From an uncultured Caulobacterales bacterium (GTDB lineage Bacteria; Pseudomonadota; Alphaproteobacteria; Caulobacterales; Caulobacteraceae), in assembly GCA_903874895.1 (NCBI GenBank), contig CAIQUG010000074.1:1-41306 (forward strand): 41,306 nucleotides of DNA, in the 5' to 3' direction. Made by a program: the position numbers and the translations under genes. Shown piece by piece: positions 26,874 through 35,759 of this stretch; positions within the stretch are counted from its first letter, which is position 1, and every line of letters begins with the position of its first letter. The notes beneath the pieces are model-generated. The model was not told the DNA's origin. It searched no databases and saw only the letters and a program-made list of their open reading frames with translations.

Positions 26874-28142
26874 TCAATCGTCGGCAGGGGACGGCGCGAT
26901 CAGTTGATCCGCCTTCCGCAGCGTCGGAAAGAGTTTCGCCCAGACGGCGGTGGCGATCACCGATCCGACACCGCCGAACAGGGCCGCGCCGACGGGGCCG
27001 AGCAGCCGGGCGACGACCCCGCTCTCGAACTCGCCGAGTTCATTGGAAGCCCCAATGAACACGTTGGAGACCGCCGCCACCCGACCGCGCATGGCGTCCG
27101 GCGTGGTGATCTGGACCAGGGTCTGTCGGACGAACACGCTGATCATGTCGGCCCCTCCCAGCACGGCAAGCGCCAGGATCGACAGGGCCATGACCCGGGA
27201 CAGGGCGAAGACGATGGTGGCGAGGCCGAACAGGGCCACGGCCCCGAACATCCAGAGGCCCGCCCGTCGAGTCAGGGGGCGTCGTCCCAGGACAAAGGCG
27301 CAGGCGCAGGCCCCGATGGCGGGCCCCGATCTCAGGATGCCAAAGCCGCCGGCACCCACATGCAGGATGTCGCGGGCATAGACGGGCAGCAGGGCCGTCG
27401 CTCCGCCCAGCAGCACGGCGACCAGATCGAGGGAGATGGCCCCCAGCACGATCTTGTTCTGCCACACATAGTCCAACCCCTCGCGCACCATGGCCACCCG
27501 GCCGCCGGTCTGCCGCTGGGGCTGGGTCGAGGCCCGGATCTGCGACATGGCGAGGGCGGAGATCACATAGAGCCCGCCGGCTGCGGCATAGGCCGTGGCC
27601 GAGGAGGCCGCTACCAGCACGCCCCCCAGCCAGGGGCCGAGGATGGCACCGGTCTGCCAGGCGAGCGAGCTGAGGGCGATGGCCCGGGGCAGCAGGGCCC
27701 TCGGCACGAGCATGGGGGAGATGGCGGACATGGCCGGGGACTGGAAGGAGCGGATCGCACCGAACAGGACGGCGATGGCAAAGATGCCCCACAGTGGCGG
27801 CTGGGCCATCAACGAGAGGCCGATCAGCACGGCGACGCAGACCACCTCGCTGGCGAGGCAGGCCAGGTAGATCTTCTTGCGGTCGAAATGGTCGGCGACC
27901 GCGCCGGCCACCAGGGTCAGGGCGAACAGGGGCAGGAACTGGGCAAGGCCGATCATCCCCACCATGAAGGCGCTCTCGGCCACGGTCATGGTTTGACGGG
28001 ACACGTCATAGACCTGCCAGCCGAGGGTCACCCCCTCGACCATGACGCCCAGCGTCGAGGCAAAGCGGGCGGCCCAGAACAGGGAATAGTCGCGATGGGC
28101 GAAGACCCGGTCCGGGCTCGCAGCGGGGGGGAGAGCTGACAT
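26874..28142 (-). CDS. MFS transporter, EntS/DUF894-like
   Basis: 422 residues from ATG 28142, with about 12 membrane helices. RDYSLFWAARFASTLGVMVEGVTLGWQVYD at the N-terminus and DHFDRKKIYLACLASEVV (the MFS loop 2-3 motif) match the EntS-like exporter branch. A longer frame up to 28643 is non-coding. It ends 61 bases before the SDR gene and could head the same transcript. Members export siderophores or small hydrophobic compounds; the cargo here is unknown. Confidence 0.88.
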   Translation of the reverse strand: MSALPPAASPDRVFAHRDYSLFWAARFASTLGVMVEGVTLGWQVYDVSRQTMTVAESAFMVGMIGLAQFLPLFALTLVAGAVADHFDRKKIYLACLASEVVCVAVLIGLSLMAQPPLWGIFAIAVLFGAIRSFQSPAMSAISPMLVPRALLPRAIALSSLAWQTGAILGPWLGGVLVAASSATAYAAAGGLYVISALAMSQIRASTQPQRQTGGRVAMVREGLDYVWQNKIVLGAISLDLVAVLLGGATALLPVYARDILHVGAGGFGILRSGPAIGACACAFVLGRRPLTRRAGLWMFGAVALFGLATIVFALSRVMALSILALAVLGGADMISVFVRQTLVQITTPDAMRGRVAAVSNVFIGASNELGEFESGVVARLLGPVGAALFGGVGSVIATAVWAKLFPTLRKADQLIAPSPADD

Positions 28143-28274
28143 GCAAGGCGAGCTTGGCGGCAGGGTGGGGCCTTGGCAATCCATCGGCCCTGCCTTTTTC
28201 TTTTGACGCCGTTCGCCGGCGGTCCTAAAGCGCGCGCACCGGCGATCCGCCCGGCGTTTGTGGGGGGCGCAGCC

Positions 28275-28814
28275 GTGAGCGAGCCGACTGTCATGGGCAA
28301 AACCCGTCCGGCCGCCGCCAACGTGCGCCCGGCGAGGATTGTCCTCGAAGCGTCCGACCATTCGGCTGCCTTCGATCGTCTGGTGGATCGCGTCTTCGGT
28401 CCGGGGCGGTTTGCCAAGGTCTCGCAGCGTCTGCGCGAGAACAACGACGCCTTCACCGACCTCAGCTTCATGGCCCTGGACGGGACCAGGCTCGTCGGCG
28501 GCGTCCGCCTCTGGCCCGTGCGGGTGGGCGGACAGCCCGCGGTCTTCCTCGGTCCGGTTGCGGTGGACCCTGATTTCCGCAGCCATGGCGTAGGTGGAGA
28601 CCTGATCGTCCACGCCTGCGAGGCCGCGCGGCGTCTGGGGCATGGCGTCGTCGTGCTGGTGGGCGACCGGACCTTCTTCGAACCCCTCGGCTTCCAGGTC
28701 GTGCCCCGGGACAGGCTCAGCTTGCCAGGACCGGTCGATCCGGGCCGGACCCTGTGGTGCGAGCTGATACCGGGGGCCTGCGAGACGCTTCAGGGCAAGG
28801 TCACTGTGCGCTGA
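28275..28814 (+). CDS. GNAT-family N-acetyltransferase (YhbS-like)
   Basis: 179 residues from GTG 28275, preceded by a G-rich run; ATG 28293 is an alternative start. The acetyl-CoA loop reads FRSHGVGGDLIVHA, and the domain starts with the ASDHSAAFDRLVDRVFGPGRF segment. The C-terminal GDRTFFEPLGFQVVP stretch is typical of the YhbS group. The acceptor is unknown. Divergent from the MFS gene. Confidence 0.85.
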   Translation: MSEPTVMGKTRPAAANVRPARIVLEASDHSAAFDRLVDRVFGPGRFAKVSQRLRENNDAFTDLSFMALDGTRLVGGVRLWPVRVGGQPAVFLGPVAVDPDFRSHGVGGDLIVHACEAARRLGHGVVVLVGDRTFFEPLGFQVVPRDRLSLPGPVDPGRTLWCELIPGACETLQGKVTVR

Positions 28815-28863
28815 AGGCAGCCAGGCCCTTCCATCGGGGGGCTGCCCGTCCTAACTGAGGGGC

Positions 28864-29460
28864 ATGGGTGCCGACACAGACACGAACACGCCTTCCGACG
28901 TGAAACAGGGCCTCGACGGCATTGCTGCTGCGGCCGCCCGGGGCGGGGAGGGGCATGGGCTTCCCCCGGTCCACCTCTGGAACCCGCCCGATTGCGGAGA
29001 CATCGACATCCGCATTGCCCGGGACGGCCTGTGGTTCCATGAGGGCACTCCCATCGGCCGGGCCCCGCTCGTTCGCCTGTTCTCCACCATCCTGCGGCGC
29101 GATCCCGACGGCTACTGGCTGGTCACGCCGGTGGAAAAGATGCGGATCAAGGTGGAGGATGCGCCCTTCATCGCCGTCCGGGTCGACCGGGTGGGCGAGG
29201 CGCTTCGGTTCGAGACCAATGTCGGCGACGCGGTGGAGGCCGGGCCGGAGCACGCCCTGCGGGTGGCGATGCACCCCGGAACCGGGGAGCCGCGCCCGTA
29301 CCTCCATGTGCGCCGGGGGCTCGAGGCCCGCCTGTCCCGTCCGGTCTTCTACGAGCTGGCGGAGATGGCCACGGTGCAGGACACGCCGGACGGTCCGCAA
29401 TATGGCGTGACCTCCAATGGAGCCTGGTTCCCCATCGGTCCCGTCGGGAGCGATCCGTGA
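28864..29460 (+). CDS. DUF1285 family protein
   Basis: 198 residues. Family landmarks are PPVHLWNPPDCGDIDIRIARDG, WFHEGTPIGRAPLVRLFS and DGYWLVTPVEKMRIKVEDAPF. DUF1285 proteins are small alpha/beta cytoplasmic proteins of unknown function, often next to a Nudix CoA pyrophosphatase and a CCA-tRNA nucleotidyltransferase in Alphaproteobacteria. The first part of that context is present here, the second is not. The last codons overlap the start of the Nudix gene (GTGA). The ATG is preceded by GAGGGGC. Confidence 0.88.
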   Translation: MGADTDTNTPSDVKQGLDGIAAAAARGGEGHGLPPVHLWNPPDCGDIDIRIARDGLWFHEGTPIGRAPLVRLFSTILRRDPDGYWLVTPVEKMRIKVEDAPFIAVRVDRVGEALRFETNVGDAVEAGPEHALRVAMHPGTGEPRPYLHVRRGLEARLSRPVFYELAEMATVQDTPDGPQYGVTSNGAWFPIGPVGSDP

Positions 29461-30107
29461 GAATCGGGCCCGACGCCCCCCTCGAGGTGCTCGAGCCGCA
29501 TCTGCGCGCCCGGCTGCATCCGCTGGAGGGCCCCGACCTGGCCCGTCACCGCCCCCGGTCGGATCGGGACCTCAACCCCGGCGACGCGGTGCGCCCGTCC
29601 GGTGAGCTGACGGCAGCGGCGGTCCTGGCGGGGCTGATTCCGCGGCCGGAGGGACTGAGCGTCTTGCTGACCCGCCGGTCCGACGCCCTGCGCCGACATT
29701 CCGGCCAGGTCGCCTTTCCCGGAGGGCGCGCGGAGGCCGGGGAAACCCCCTGGCAGACGGCCCTGCGGGAGGCCGAGGAAGAGATCGGCCTGGCCCCCGA
29801 TCATGTCCGATTGCTAGGGCTGGGGAACCGCTACGAGACCGGTACAGGCTATGCCGTGACGCCGGTGGTGGCGATCCTGTCCCCCGGCCTCGACCTGCGG
29901 GCGGACCCGTCGGAGGTGGCCGAGATCTTCGAGACGCCCTTCAACTTCCTGATGAACCCCGACAATCACGAGCGGCGGGTCTGGTCGGAACCCGGCTCCC
30001 CGGACCGCCACTATTATGCCATGCCGCATGAGGGACGGTTCATATGGGGGGCCACGGCGGGCATGCTGCGGGCCCTCTATGAGCAGCTGTTCGGCGACGA
30101 GGGCTGA
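29457..30107 (+). CDS. Nudix hydrolase, CoA pyrophosphatase-like
   Basis: 216 residues from a GTG that overlaps the DUF1285 stop. The Nudix box (G-x5-E-x7-REUxEExGU) is complete: GGRAEAGETPWQTALREA followed by EEEIGL at about residues 84-107. The preceding LTRRSDALRRHSGQVAFPGG is the UPF0035 signature of CoA pyrophosphatases (NudL/Pcd1 type), which hydrolyse CoA or oxidised CoA to 3',5'-ADP and phosphopantetheine. No frameshift. Cytoplasmic. Confidence 0.92.
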   Translation: MRIGPDAPLEVLEPHLRARLHPLEGPDLARHRPRSDRDLNPGDAVRPSGELTAAAVLAGLIPRPEGLSVLLTRRSDALRRHSGQVAFPGGRAEAGETPWQTALREAEEEIGLAPDHVRLLGLGNRYETGTGYAVTPVVAILSPGLDLRADPSEVAEIFETPFNFLMNPDNHERRVWSEPGSPDRHYYAMPHEGRFIWGATAGMLRALYEQLFGDEG

Positions 30108-30131
30108 TCCCCCGTCGCCTCTCAATGCCGG

Positions 30132-32204
30132 TCAGCGCGGCTCCGTCCCGATGTGCGCCTTCAGCCAGTCCTCCACCGTGGCATGCCACTGGAGGGAGTT
30201 GGCCGGCTTCAGCACCCAGTGGTTCTCGTCCGGGAAATACAGGAACCGGCTCTCGATCCCCTTGCGTTGCAGGGCGGTGAACGCCGCCACGCCCTGGTCG
30301 AGGGTCACCCGGTAGTCCCTGGCCGAGTGGATCACCAGCATCGGCTTGTCCCAGTCCCCCACATGGTTGGCCGGATTGAAGCGCTCATAGGCCGCCGGGT
30401 CCGCAGGCGGCGTGGCATGATTGTTTTCCCATTCGGAGAACCACAGCTCCTCCGTGGCCGTACCGTTGAATCGGGTATCGTAGACGCCATCGTGATCCAC
30501 GAGGCATTTCCAGGGCTTGGACCAGTTTCCTGCAATCCAGTAGACCATGTAGCCGCCATAGGAGGCCCCGAGCGCGCAGGCCCGGTCTCCGTCGATCCAG
30601 CTGTACTTTGCCTGGGCCGCGGCCCAGCCCTTCTGCAGGTCTTCCAGCGGGCGGTCACCCCAGTGGCCGGAGATCGTGTCCGTGAAGGCCTGGCCGTAGC
30701 CGGTGGATCCGTGGAAATCGATGAACACCACCGCATAGCCGCGCCCGGCATAGGTCTGCGGATTCCAGCGGAAGCTCCACCCGTCGCCGAACGAGCCCTG
30801 GGGGCCGCCATGGATGATGAAGGCCGTCGGGTAGGCCTTGCCCGGCTGCCAGCCATGGGGCCGCATCACGTACCCATGGACGGTCTCGCCGTTCCATCCG
30901 GCAAAGGTGAAGGGCTCGTAGTCGCTCATCGCCACGCCGGACAGGGCGGTCCGGTTCGCCTCGGTGAGGGGAACCAGCGCGCCCTTGTCGGGAAGTCGGT
31001 AGAGCTCCGATGGCGCTGCCAGGCTGTTGCGGGCGAGGACCACGGTCTTTCCCGCCAGATCGAACCCGTCCACGTGTCCGCCTGTCGTCAGGGGGCGGAC
31101 CGCGCCGGTGGCGATGTCGAGACGGAACAGCCGCTGGGTCCCCGTGTCACCGGCGGTCAGGTAGAGGGCGCGGCCGTCTGACGACCAGGCGATCCTGTCG
31201 GCGGAGCGGTCGAAGCTGGTGTCCACCTCCCGGGTCTTGCCGGTCTTCAGGTCGCGCACCATCACGCCGAACCGGTCGGCCTCGAAGCCGGGGCGCTTCA
31301 TGGCCCGCCAGGCCAGCTGGGACCCGTCCGGCGAATAGCTGGGCCCCACGTCCTCGGCGGGATTGTCCGGGGTGACGTTCACCGGCGGGCGAGACGCGTC
31401 CAGTGGGACGGTCCAGAGGTCGAAGTTCGTGCTCCAGGGCTCGGTCTTCCCCGCGACCCGGGCGGAGAAGGTGACCTCCCGACCGTCGGGGGAGAGGGCG
31501 AAGTCGTCATCATCGCCGAAGGGCTGGCTCGGGGAGTCCCCGTCAAAGCCGCGCATCAGGTCCGTGGCCGTGCCCGGAGTGTCCAGCTTGAGCGAGAACA
31601 GGTGATTGCGGGTCCCGTCGGCCCAGCTGTCCCAGTGCCGGATGAACAGGCGATCATAGACCGTGCCGTGGGCCTTGCCGGCCGCCTTGGCCGCCGTGCG
31701 GTCCACCGTACAGGCCAGCGTCGGGCAGTCGGGGAACACGCTGAGGGCCACCACGAGGCCGCGACCGTCGGGGGTGATCCGGAACTCGCCCACGTCCAGG
31801 GGCAGGCGGGTGATCTGCGTGGCCGTCGTCCCCGAGGCGTCCGTGCGCCAGACCTGGCTGGACCCCGAGCGGGTCGACAGGAAATAGACCGACTTGCCAT
31901 CCGGCGACCAGCGGGGATGGTTGGCCCCGCCCGCGGAGGCTGCCAGCTTCACCGCCGGGGTGGCCCCGTCCGCCGCGACCTCCCAGATCGCCGAAACACC
32001 CTTGTTGGCTTCGAGATCCGTGGAGCGCTGGCTGAAGACCACTTTCCGTCCATCCGGGGACAGATGGGGGTCGCTGACCCGCTCCAGCGACACAAGGTCC
32101 TTTGCCGTGAAGGGCCGTCCGCCGGGGGCGTCCGCCTGCCCGAGGCCCGGGGTGGCGGCGGCAAGGGCGAGGGTGGCCGCGAGGAGCGGCAAGCAGCGGG
32201 ACAT
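30132..32204 (-). CDS. S9 family prolyl-oligopeptidase-type peptidase, secreted
   Basis: 690 residues from ATG 32204 (GGAG 6 bases upstream), which gives a signal peptide (MSRCLPLLAATLALAAATPG, cleavage near residue 25). Starts at 32219 and 32216 lack a ribosome site. An N-terminal beta-propeller of TolB/WD-like repeats (several LSPDGRKV/WSPDGKSV units) covers about residues 40-420. The alpha/beta-hydrolase domain follows, with the nucleophile in GASYGGYM, Asp in HSARDYRVT and His in FPDENHWV. Closest in layout to dipeptidyl-peptidase 5-like enzymes of the periplasm that trim peptides. Confidence 0.93.
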   Translation of the reverse strand: MSRCLPLLAATLALAAATPGLGQADAPGGRPFTAKDLVSLERVSDPHLSPDGRKVVFSQRSTDLEANKGVSAIWEVAADGATPAVKLAASAGGANHPRWSPDGKSVYFLSTRSGSSQVWRTDASGTTATQITRLPLDVGEFRITPDGRGLVVALSVFPDCPTLACTVDRTAAKAAGKAHGTVYDRLFIRHWDSWADGTRNHLFSLKLDTPGTATDLMRGFDGDSPSQPFGDDDDFALSPDGREVTFSARVAGKTEPWSTNFDLWTVPLDASRPPVNVTPDNPAEDVGPSYSPDGSQLAWRAMKRPGFEADRFGVMVRDLKTGKTREVDTSFDRSADRIAWSSDGRALYLTAGDTGTQRLFRLDIATGAVRPLTTGGHVDGFDLAGKTVVLARNSLAAPSELYRLPDKGALVPLTEANRTALSGVAMSDYEPFTFAGWNGETVHGYVMRPHGWQPGKAYPTAFIIHGGPQGSFGDGWSFRWNPQTYAGRGYAVVFIDFHGSTGYGQAFTDTISGHWGDRPLEDLQKGWAAAQAKYSWIDGDRACALGASYGGYMVYWIAGNWSKPWKCLVDHDGVYDTRFNGTATEELWFSEWENNHATPPADPAAYERFNPANHVGDWDKPMLVIHSARDYRVTLDQGVAAFTALQRKGIESRFLYFPDENHWVLKPANSLQWHATVEDWLKAHIGTEPR

Positions 32205-32297
32205 CCGGGTCTCCATCATCGATTATGTGAGCGGACTATAACGGCGTCGGATCATCTTTCCCGCGGATTCTGCGATCCCGATGCGTCCGGACCCCCT

Positions 32298-33107
32298 TCA
32301 TCCGCCCCGTCGCCCGAGGAAGTCGGCCAGCGCCGCCTTGAAGTGGTCCGTCTCGCCCGCTGCCGCGAACAGGTCTCGGGTGGCGTCGTCGTCTTCGGTC
32401 TGCCCGGCGTCGACCCGGGCAATCATCGCCTTGGCGTGGCGCTGCGACCATCCGGAGAGTTCCGCCAGGGCCAGGGCCTTCGCCGTCACGGCGGCCTCGA
32501 GCTGGCCCGCCGGATGGACCTCGGTCACCAACCCATGGTCGAAAGCCTGCCGGGCCGTGAGCATGGTGGCCCCCAGCAGCATGTCCGTTGCCCGGGCATG
32601 ACCCACGACCCGCATCAGCCGTCGTGTATCGGACAGGCTGTACAGCAGGCCGAGCTTCGCCGGTGGCGCTCCGAACCGGGCCGTCTCGCCGCAGATGCGA
32701 AGGTCGCAGGACAGGGCGACCGCCAGCCCGGCCCCGATGCAGTAGCCGTCGATGCAGGCGATCACCGGCACGCCCAGCCCCTCGATGGCGGTCGTGGCTG
32801 TGTCGATGGCGCGGGTATAGGCAACAGCCGTCTCCCTCTGTCCGAAGACGCCGGGAAACTCCGAAATATCCGCGCCGGAGGCAAAGTGTCCGCCTGCGCC
32901 CCGGATCACCAGAACCCTCACGGCCGGAGCCGACGCCACCGCGGCCATGACCTCGGGCAGCGCGTGCCACATGGCAAGGTTCAGGGCATTGCGCTGCCGC
33001 GGGCGGTTCAGCACCAGGCGCGCCACCGGTCCGTCGATCTCGAGCAACAGGTCCCCGTCGGCAAAGGCTTTGGAAGGAGAGGCAGCCCGGAGAGAGTCGG
33101 TCGGCAT
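32298..33107 (-). CDS. Enoyl-CoA hydratase/isomerase family protein
   Basis: 269 residues from ATG 33107 (MPTDSLRAAS). The crotonase fold is recognisable: ARLVLNRPRQRNALNLAMW, the oxyanion segment IRGAGGHFASGADISEF, and ACIDGYCIGAGLAVALSCDLRIC. It acts on short- or medium-chain enoyl-CoA or a related CoA ester; the exact reaction cannot be read. An upstream extension to 33365 would run through tRNA-Leu and is not real. Same strand as the S9 peptidase, 93 bases apart. Confidence 0.9.
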   Translation of the reverse strand: MPTDSLRAASPSKAFADGDLLLEIDGPVARLVLNRPRQRNALNLAMWHALPEVMAAVASAPAVRVLVIRGAGGHFASGADISEFPGVFGQRETAVAYTRAIDTATTAIEGLGVPVIACIDGYCIGAGLAVALSCDLRICGETARFGAPPAKLGLLYSLSDTRRLMRVVGHARATDMLLGATMLTARQAFDHGLVTEVHPAGQLEAAVTAKALALAELSGWSQRHAKAMIARVDAGQTEDDDATRDLFAAAGETDHFKAALADFLGRRGG

Positions 33108-33191
33108 GGGGGTGGCTTTCTGTGGCTTGGCAGCGGCGATCAGCCTAGCCCCGGGACGCCGGCCTGTCGCGGATCGTGAGGGGCCGGGCGA

Positions 33192-33277
33192 TGGTGCGGA
33201 CGGAGGGACTCGAACCCTCACGAGCATAGCCCAACGGATTTTAAGTCCGGTGCGTCTACCAATTCCGCCACGTCCGC
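33192..33277 (-). tRNA. tRNA-Leu (anticodon TAA)
   Basis: The acceptor GCGGACG (33277-33271) pairs with CGTCCGC, the discriminator is A, and the CCA is encoded (33192-33194). The anticodon loop CTTAAAA in a CGGA/TCCG stem gives anticodon TAA (decodes UUA/UUG). The long variable arm GTTGGGCTATGCTCGT and the T-arm with GGGTTCGAGTCCC confirm a class-II tRNA-Leu. Confidence 0.96.
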
Positions 33278-33404
33278 ACGGGCCAGACCTCATATCGGGA
33301 TTGGTGGTTGAGGTCACCTGCCGTTCGCGACGCAAGTCCCTTGCCTCTGGCGAAAACTCTGGCAAGCATGCGCCTTAACAGTGATAAGTTGAGCGGAGAC
33401 GACC

Positions 33405-35063
33405 ATGCCTTCCGGCCATTTCGACTATGTGATCATCGGCGGCGGAAGTGCCGGAAGCGTGCTGGCAGCCCGACTCACCGAAGATCCTGACACCCGGGTC
33501 CTGCTGCTGGAAGCGGGCGGCACGAACACCTCGGTGCTGGTACGGATGCCGCTAGGCGTGGGGCAGCTGATCAAGGACCGCAACGATTTCAACTGGGGCT
33601 TCTGGACGGAGCCGGAGCCCCACATGAACGACCGCAAGCTCTGGTGGCCGAGGGGCAAGGGGCTGGGCGGCTCGTCCGCCATCAACGGCATGATCTATAT
33701 CCGCGGCCATGCCCGGGACTATGACCAGTGGCGTCAGATGGGGCTGGCCGGCTGGTCCTATGCCGATGTGCTGCCCTACTTCCGGAAGTCCGAGGGATAT
33801 CAGGACGGGGAGACCCCGTTCCACGGGGGGCATGGGCCGCTCAATGTCAGCTGGGGCGAGCGGGCTGAACGCCATCCCCTGTATCGCAGCATTGTCCAGG
33901 CGGGCGCGGAGGCCGGCCACCGCCTGACCGACGACTTCAACGGCGCCGAGCAGGAAGGCTTCGGCCGCTATCAGATGACGATCCGGGATGGCCGTCGCTG
34001 GAGCGCCGCCCAGGCCTATCTGGCCCCGGTGATGGGCAAGCGCTCCAATCTGACGGTCCAGACCGGGGCGCGGACGACCAAGATCCGGATCGAGAAGGGC
34101 CGCGCCGTGGGCGTGGACTATGTCCTCGGCAAGGGGGGAGACGTACTGACGGCCCATGCCGACCGTGAGGTGCTGCTGTGCGCCGGCGCGGTCCAGTCGC
34201 CGCAGATCCTGAACCTGTCCGGCGTGGGCGACCCGGATCGGCTGCGGTCGGCGGGGATCACGCCGATTCATGAACTCCGGGGAGTCGGAGAGAACCTGCA
34301 GGATCACCTGGACGTGGCGGTGAACTGGGCCTGCACCCAGCCGGTCACTCTCTACAACGACACCAAGGGGCTGAAGCGACTGGCGCTCGGCGTTCAGTAC
34401 ATGCTGACCGGCAAGGGCACAGGCCGTCAGAACGGGCTGGAAACCGGTGCCTTCCTCAAGTCCCGCCCGGATCTCGACCGGCCGGATCTCCAGCTGCACT
34501 TCGTCCTGGCCATCATGCAGGACCACGGCAAGGCCGAGGCCAGCCAGGACGGCTTCACCATGCATGTCTGCCAGCTGCGGCCGGAAAGCCGGGGCCGGGT
34601 TGGTGTCCGGTCCGCGGATCCGTTCGCGGATCCTACGATCCTCGCCAACTACCTCGCCACCGACGAGGACCGACGCGCCGTGCGGGAGGGGGTCCGGATT
34701 GCCCGGGACGTGGTGGCACAGTCCGCCATGCGGGAGTTCCGCGGCACCGAGCTGGCACCGGGCGAAGCCGTCCAGTCGGATGCGGATCTCGACGCCTGGA
34801 TCCGGGCTCACGGGGAGACGATCTATCACCCGGTCGGCACCTGCAAGATGGGCCTGGAGACCGACCCGATGGCGGTGGTCGACCCGTCCATGAAGGTGTT
34901 CGGGCTGGAGGGACTGCGCGTCGTGGACGCCTCGGTCATGCCGACCCTCATCGGCGGCAACACCAATGCCCCGACCATCATGATCGCGGAGAAGATTGCC
35001 GACCAGCTGCGGGGCCGTGCGCCCCTCGCGCCGGAGGATCCGGGCGTGCCGTCCGCGGCCTGA
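33405..35063 (+). CDS. GMC-family FAD-dependent oxidoreductase (choline/alcohol dehydrogenase type)
   Basis: 552 residues. The FAD motif is YVIIGGGSAGSVLAARL with LLLEAG; the GMC signature is RGKGLGGSSAINGMIYIRG (residues 83-101); and the C-terminal active-site block has TIYHPVGTCKMG and IGGNTNAPTIMIAEK. GGAG lies 6 bases before the ATG. Oxidises an alcohol (choline-like, PEG-like or a hydroxy acid) with an unknown acceptor. No betaine-aldehyde dehydrogenase is adjacent, so choline is not implied. Confidence 0.93.
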   Translation: MPSGHFDYVIIGGGSAGSVLAARLTEDPDTRVLLLEAGGTNTSVLVRMPLGVGQLIKDRNDFNWGFWTEPEPHMNDRKLWWPRGKGLGGSSAINGMIYIRGHARDYDQWRQMGLAGWSYADVLPYFRKSEGYQDGETPFHGGHGPLNVSWGERAERHPLYRSIVQAGAEAGHRLTDDFNGAEQEGFGRYQMTIRDGRRWSAAQAYLAPVMGKRSNLTVQTGARTTKIRIEKGRAVGVDYVLGKGGDVLTAHADREVLLCAGAVQSPQILNLSGVGDPDRLRSAGITPIHELRGVGENLQDHLDVAVNWACTQPVTLYNDTKGLKRLALGVQYMLTGKGTGRQNGLETGAFLKSRPDLDRPDLQLHFVLAIMQDHGKAEASQDGFTMHVCQLRPESRGRVGVRSADPFADPTILANYLATDEDRRAVREGVRIARDVVAQSAMREFRGTELAPGEAVQSDADLDAWIRAHGETIYHPVGTCKMGLETDPMAVVDPSMKVFGLEGLRVVDASVMPTLIGGNTNAPTIMIAEKIADQLRGRAPLAPEDPGVPSAA

Positions 35064-35075
35064 TCATCCGACGCC

Positions 35076-35648
35076 TCAGGCCACCCGTCGGCCGTTGTTC
35101 ACCACAAGGCGCAGGTGCGGCGGGGATGCCGCCATACCGCGTTGCGCCGCGCCGGACGCCGGGATCAGCGCGGCCGCCGCCAGCGTGAGCTGCGACATCG
35201 GCCGTCCGGTCAGGAAGGGCGTGGGCGTCAGCAGCTGATAGAGGCCGATGAACCGGTCCGCCTCGCCGCTGGGTCCCTCCAGCGGGGCGAGGGTGATCTC
35301 CAGGTCCAGCCGGGTCCCGTGGATGCCCGCCGTCGAGGCTTGCAGCACGAGGGGCTGAGCGGTCTCACGCGCCTCGTCCAGGTGCGCCATGAGCTGATGG
35401 CGTTGATCCCTCTGCCAGAGGGCGACCAGTTCGGCGTCCCGAAGGTCACGACCGTGCAGCTGGGTCACCATTCCTCCGGCGAGACGGAAGGTCGCGCGCC
35501 CCTGCCGGTCACATCCCAGAATGAGAAGCTGTGACAGCAGCAGGCCGAATCCCATTGGGGACATGGCCGTGCGCCGGGGCAGACGTGCATCCGCGGGCTT
35601 CTGGCGACGCCATTCGTCCAGCAACCGTCGGGAATTCTCGTGCAACAT
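35076..35648 (-). CDS. PAS_5-type PAS domain protein
   Basis: 190 residues. The PAS_5 pattern common in Alphaproteobacteria is recognisable: NSRRLLDEWRRQK, then ATFRLAGGMVTQLHGRDLRDAELVALW, then LEITLAPLEGPSGEADRFIGLYQLL. There is no kinase, cyclase or DNA-binding part, so it is a stand-alone sensor or adaptor of unknown ligand. The tail (after about residue 150) is variable. The start is ATG 35648; a stronger start upstream was not seen. Confidence 0.75.
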   Translation of the reverse strand: MLHENSRRLLDEWRRQKPADARLPRRTAMSPMGFGLLLSQLLILGCDRQGRATFRLAGGMVTQLHGRDLRDAELVALWQRDQRHQLMAHLDEARETAQPLVLQASTAGIHGTRLDLEITLAPLEGPSGEADRFIGLYQLLTPTPFLTGRPMSQLTLAAAALIPASGAAQRGMAASPPHLRLVVNNGRRVA

Positions 35649-35759
35649 CCAGCGCCCCCGCGCGAACCAACAAGGCTATCGCGGGGAAGTGGCAAATTAC
35701 GTACCACCGCGCCCTGTGCCGAATTGGCGCAAGGGGCGGCGGGGCGCATGTCTCAGGCG

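Noticed and set aside
33108-33365. N-terminal extension of the enoyl-CoA hydratase
   Set aside because: It would translate straight through tRNA-Leu; ATG 33107 gives the normal family length.
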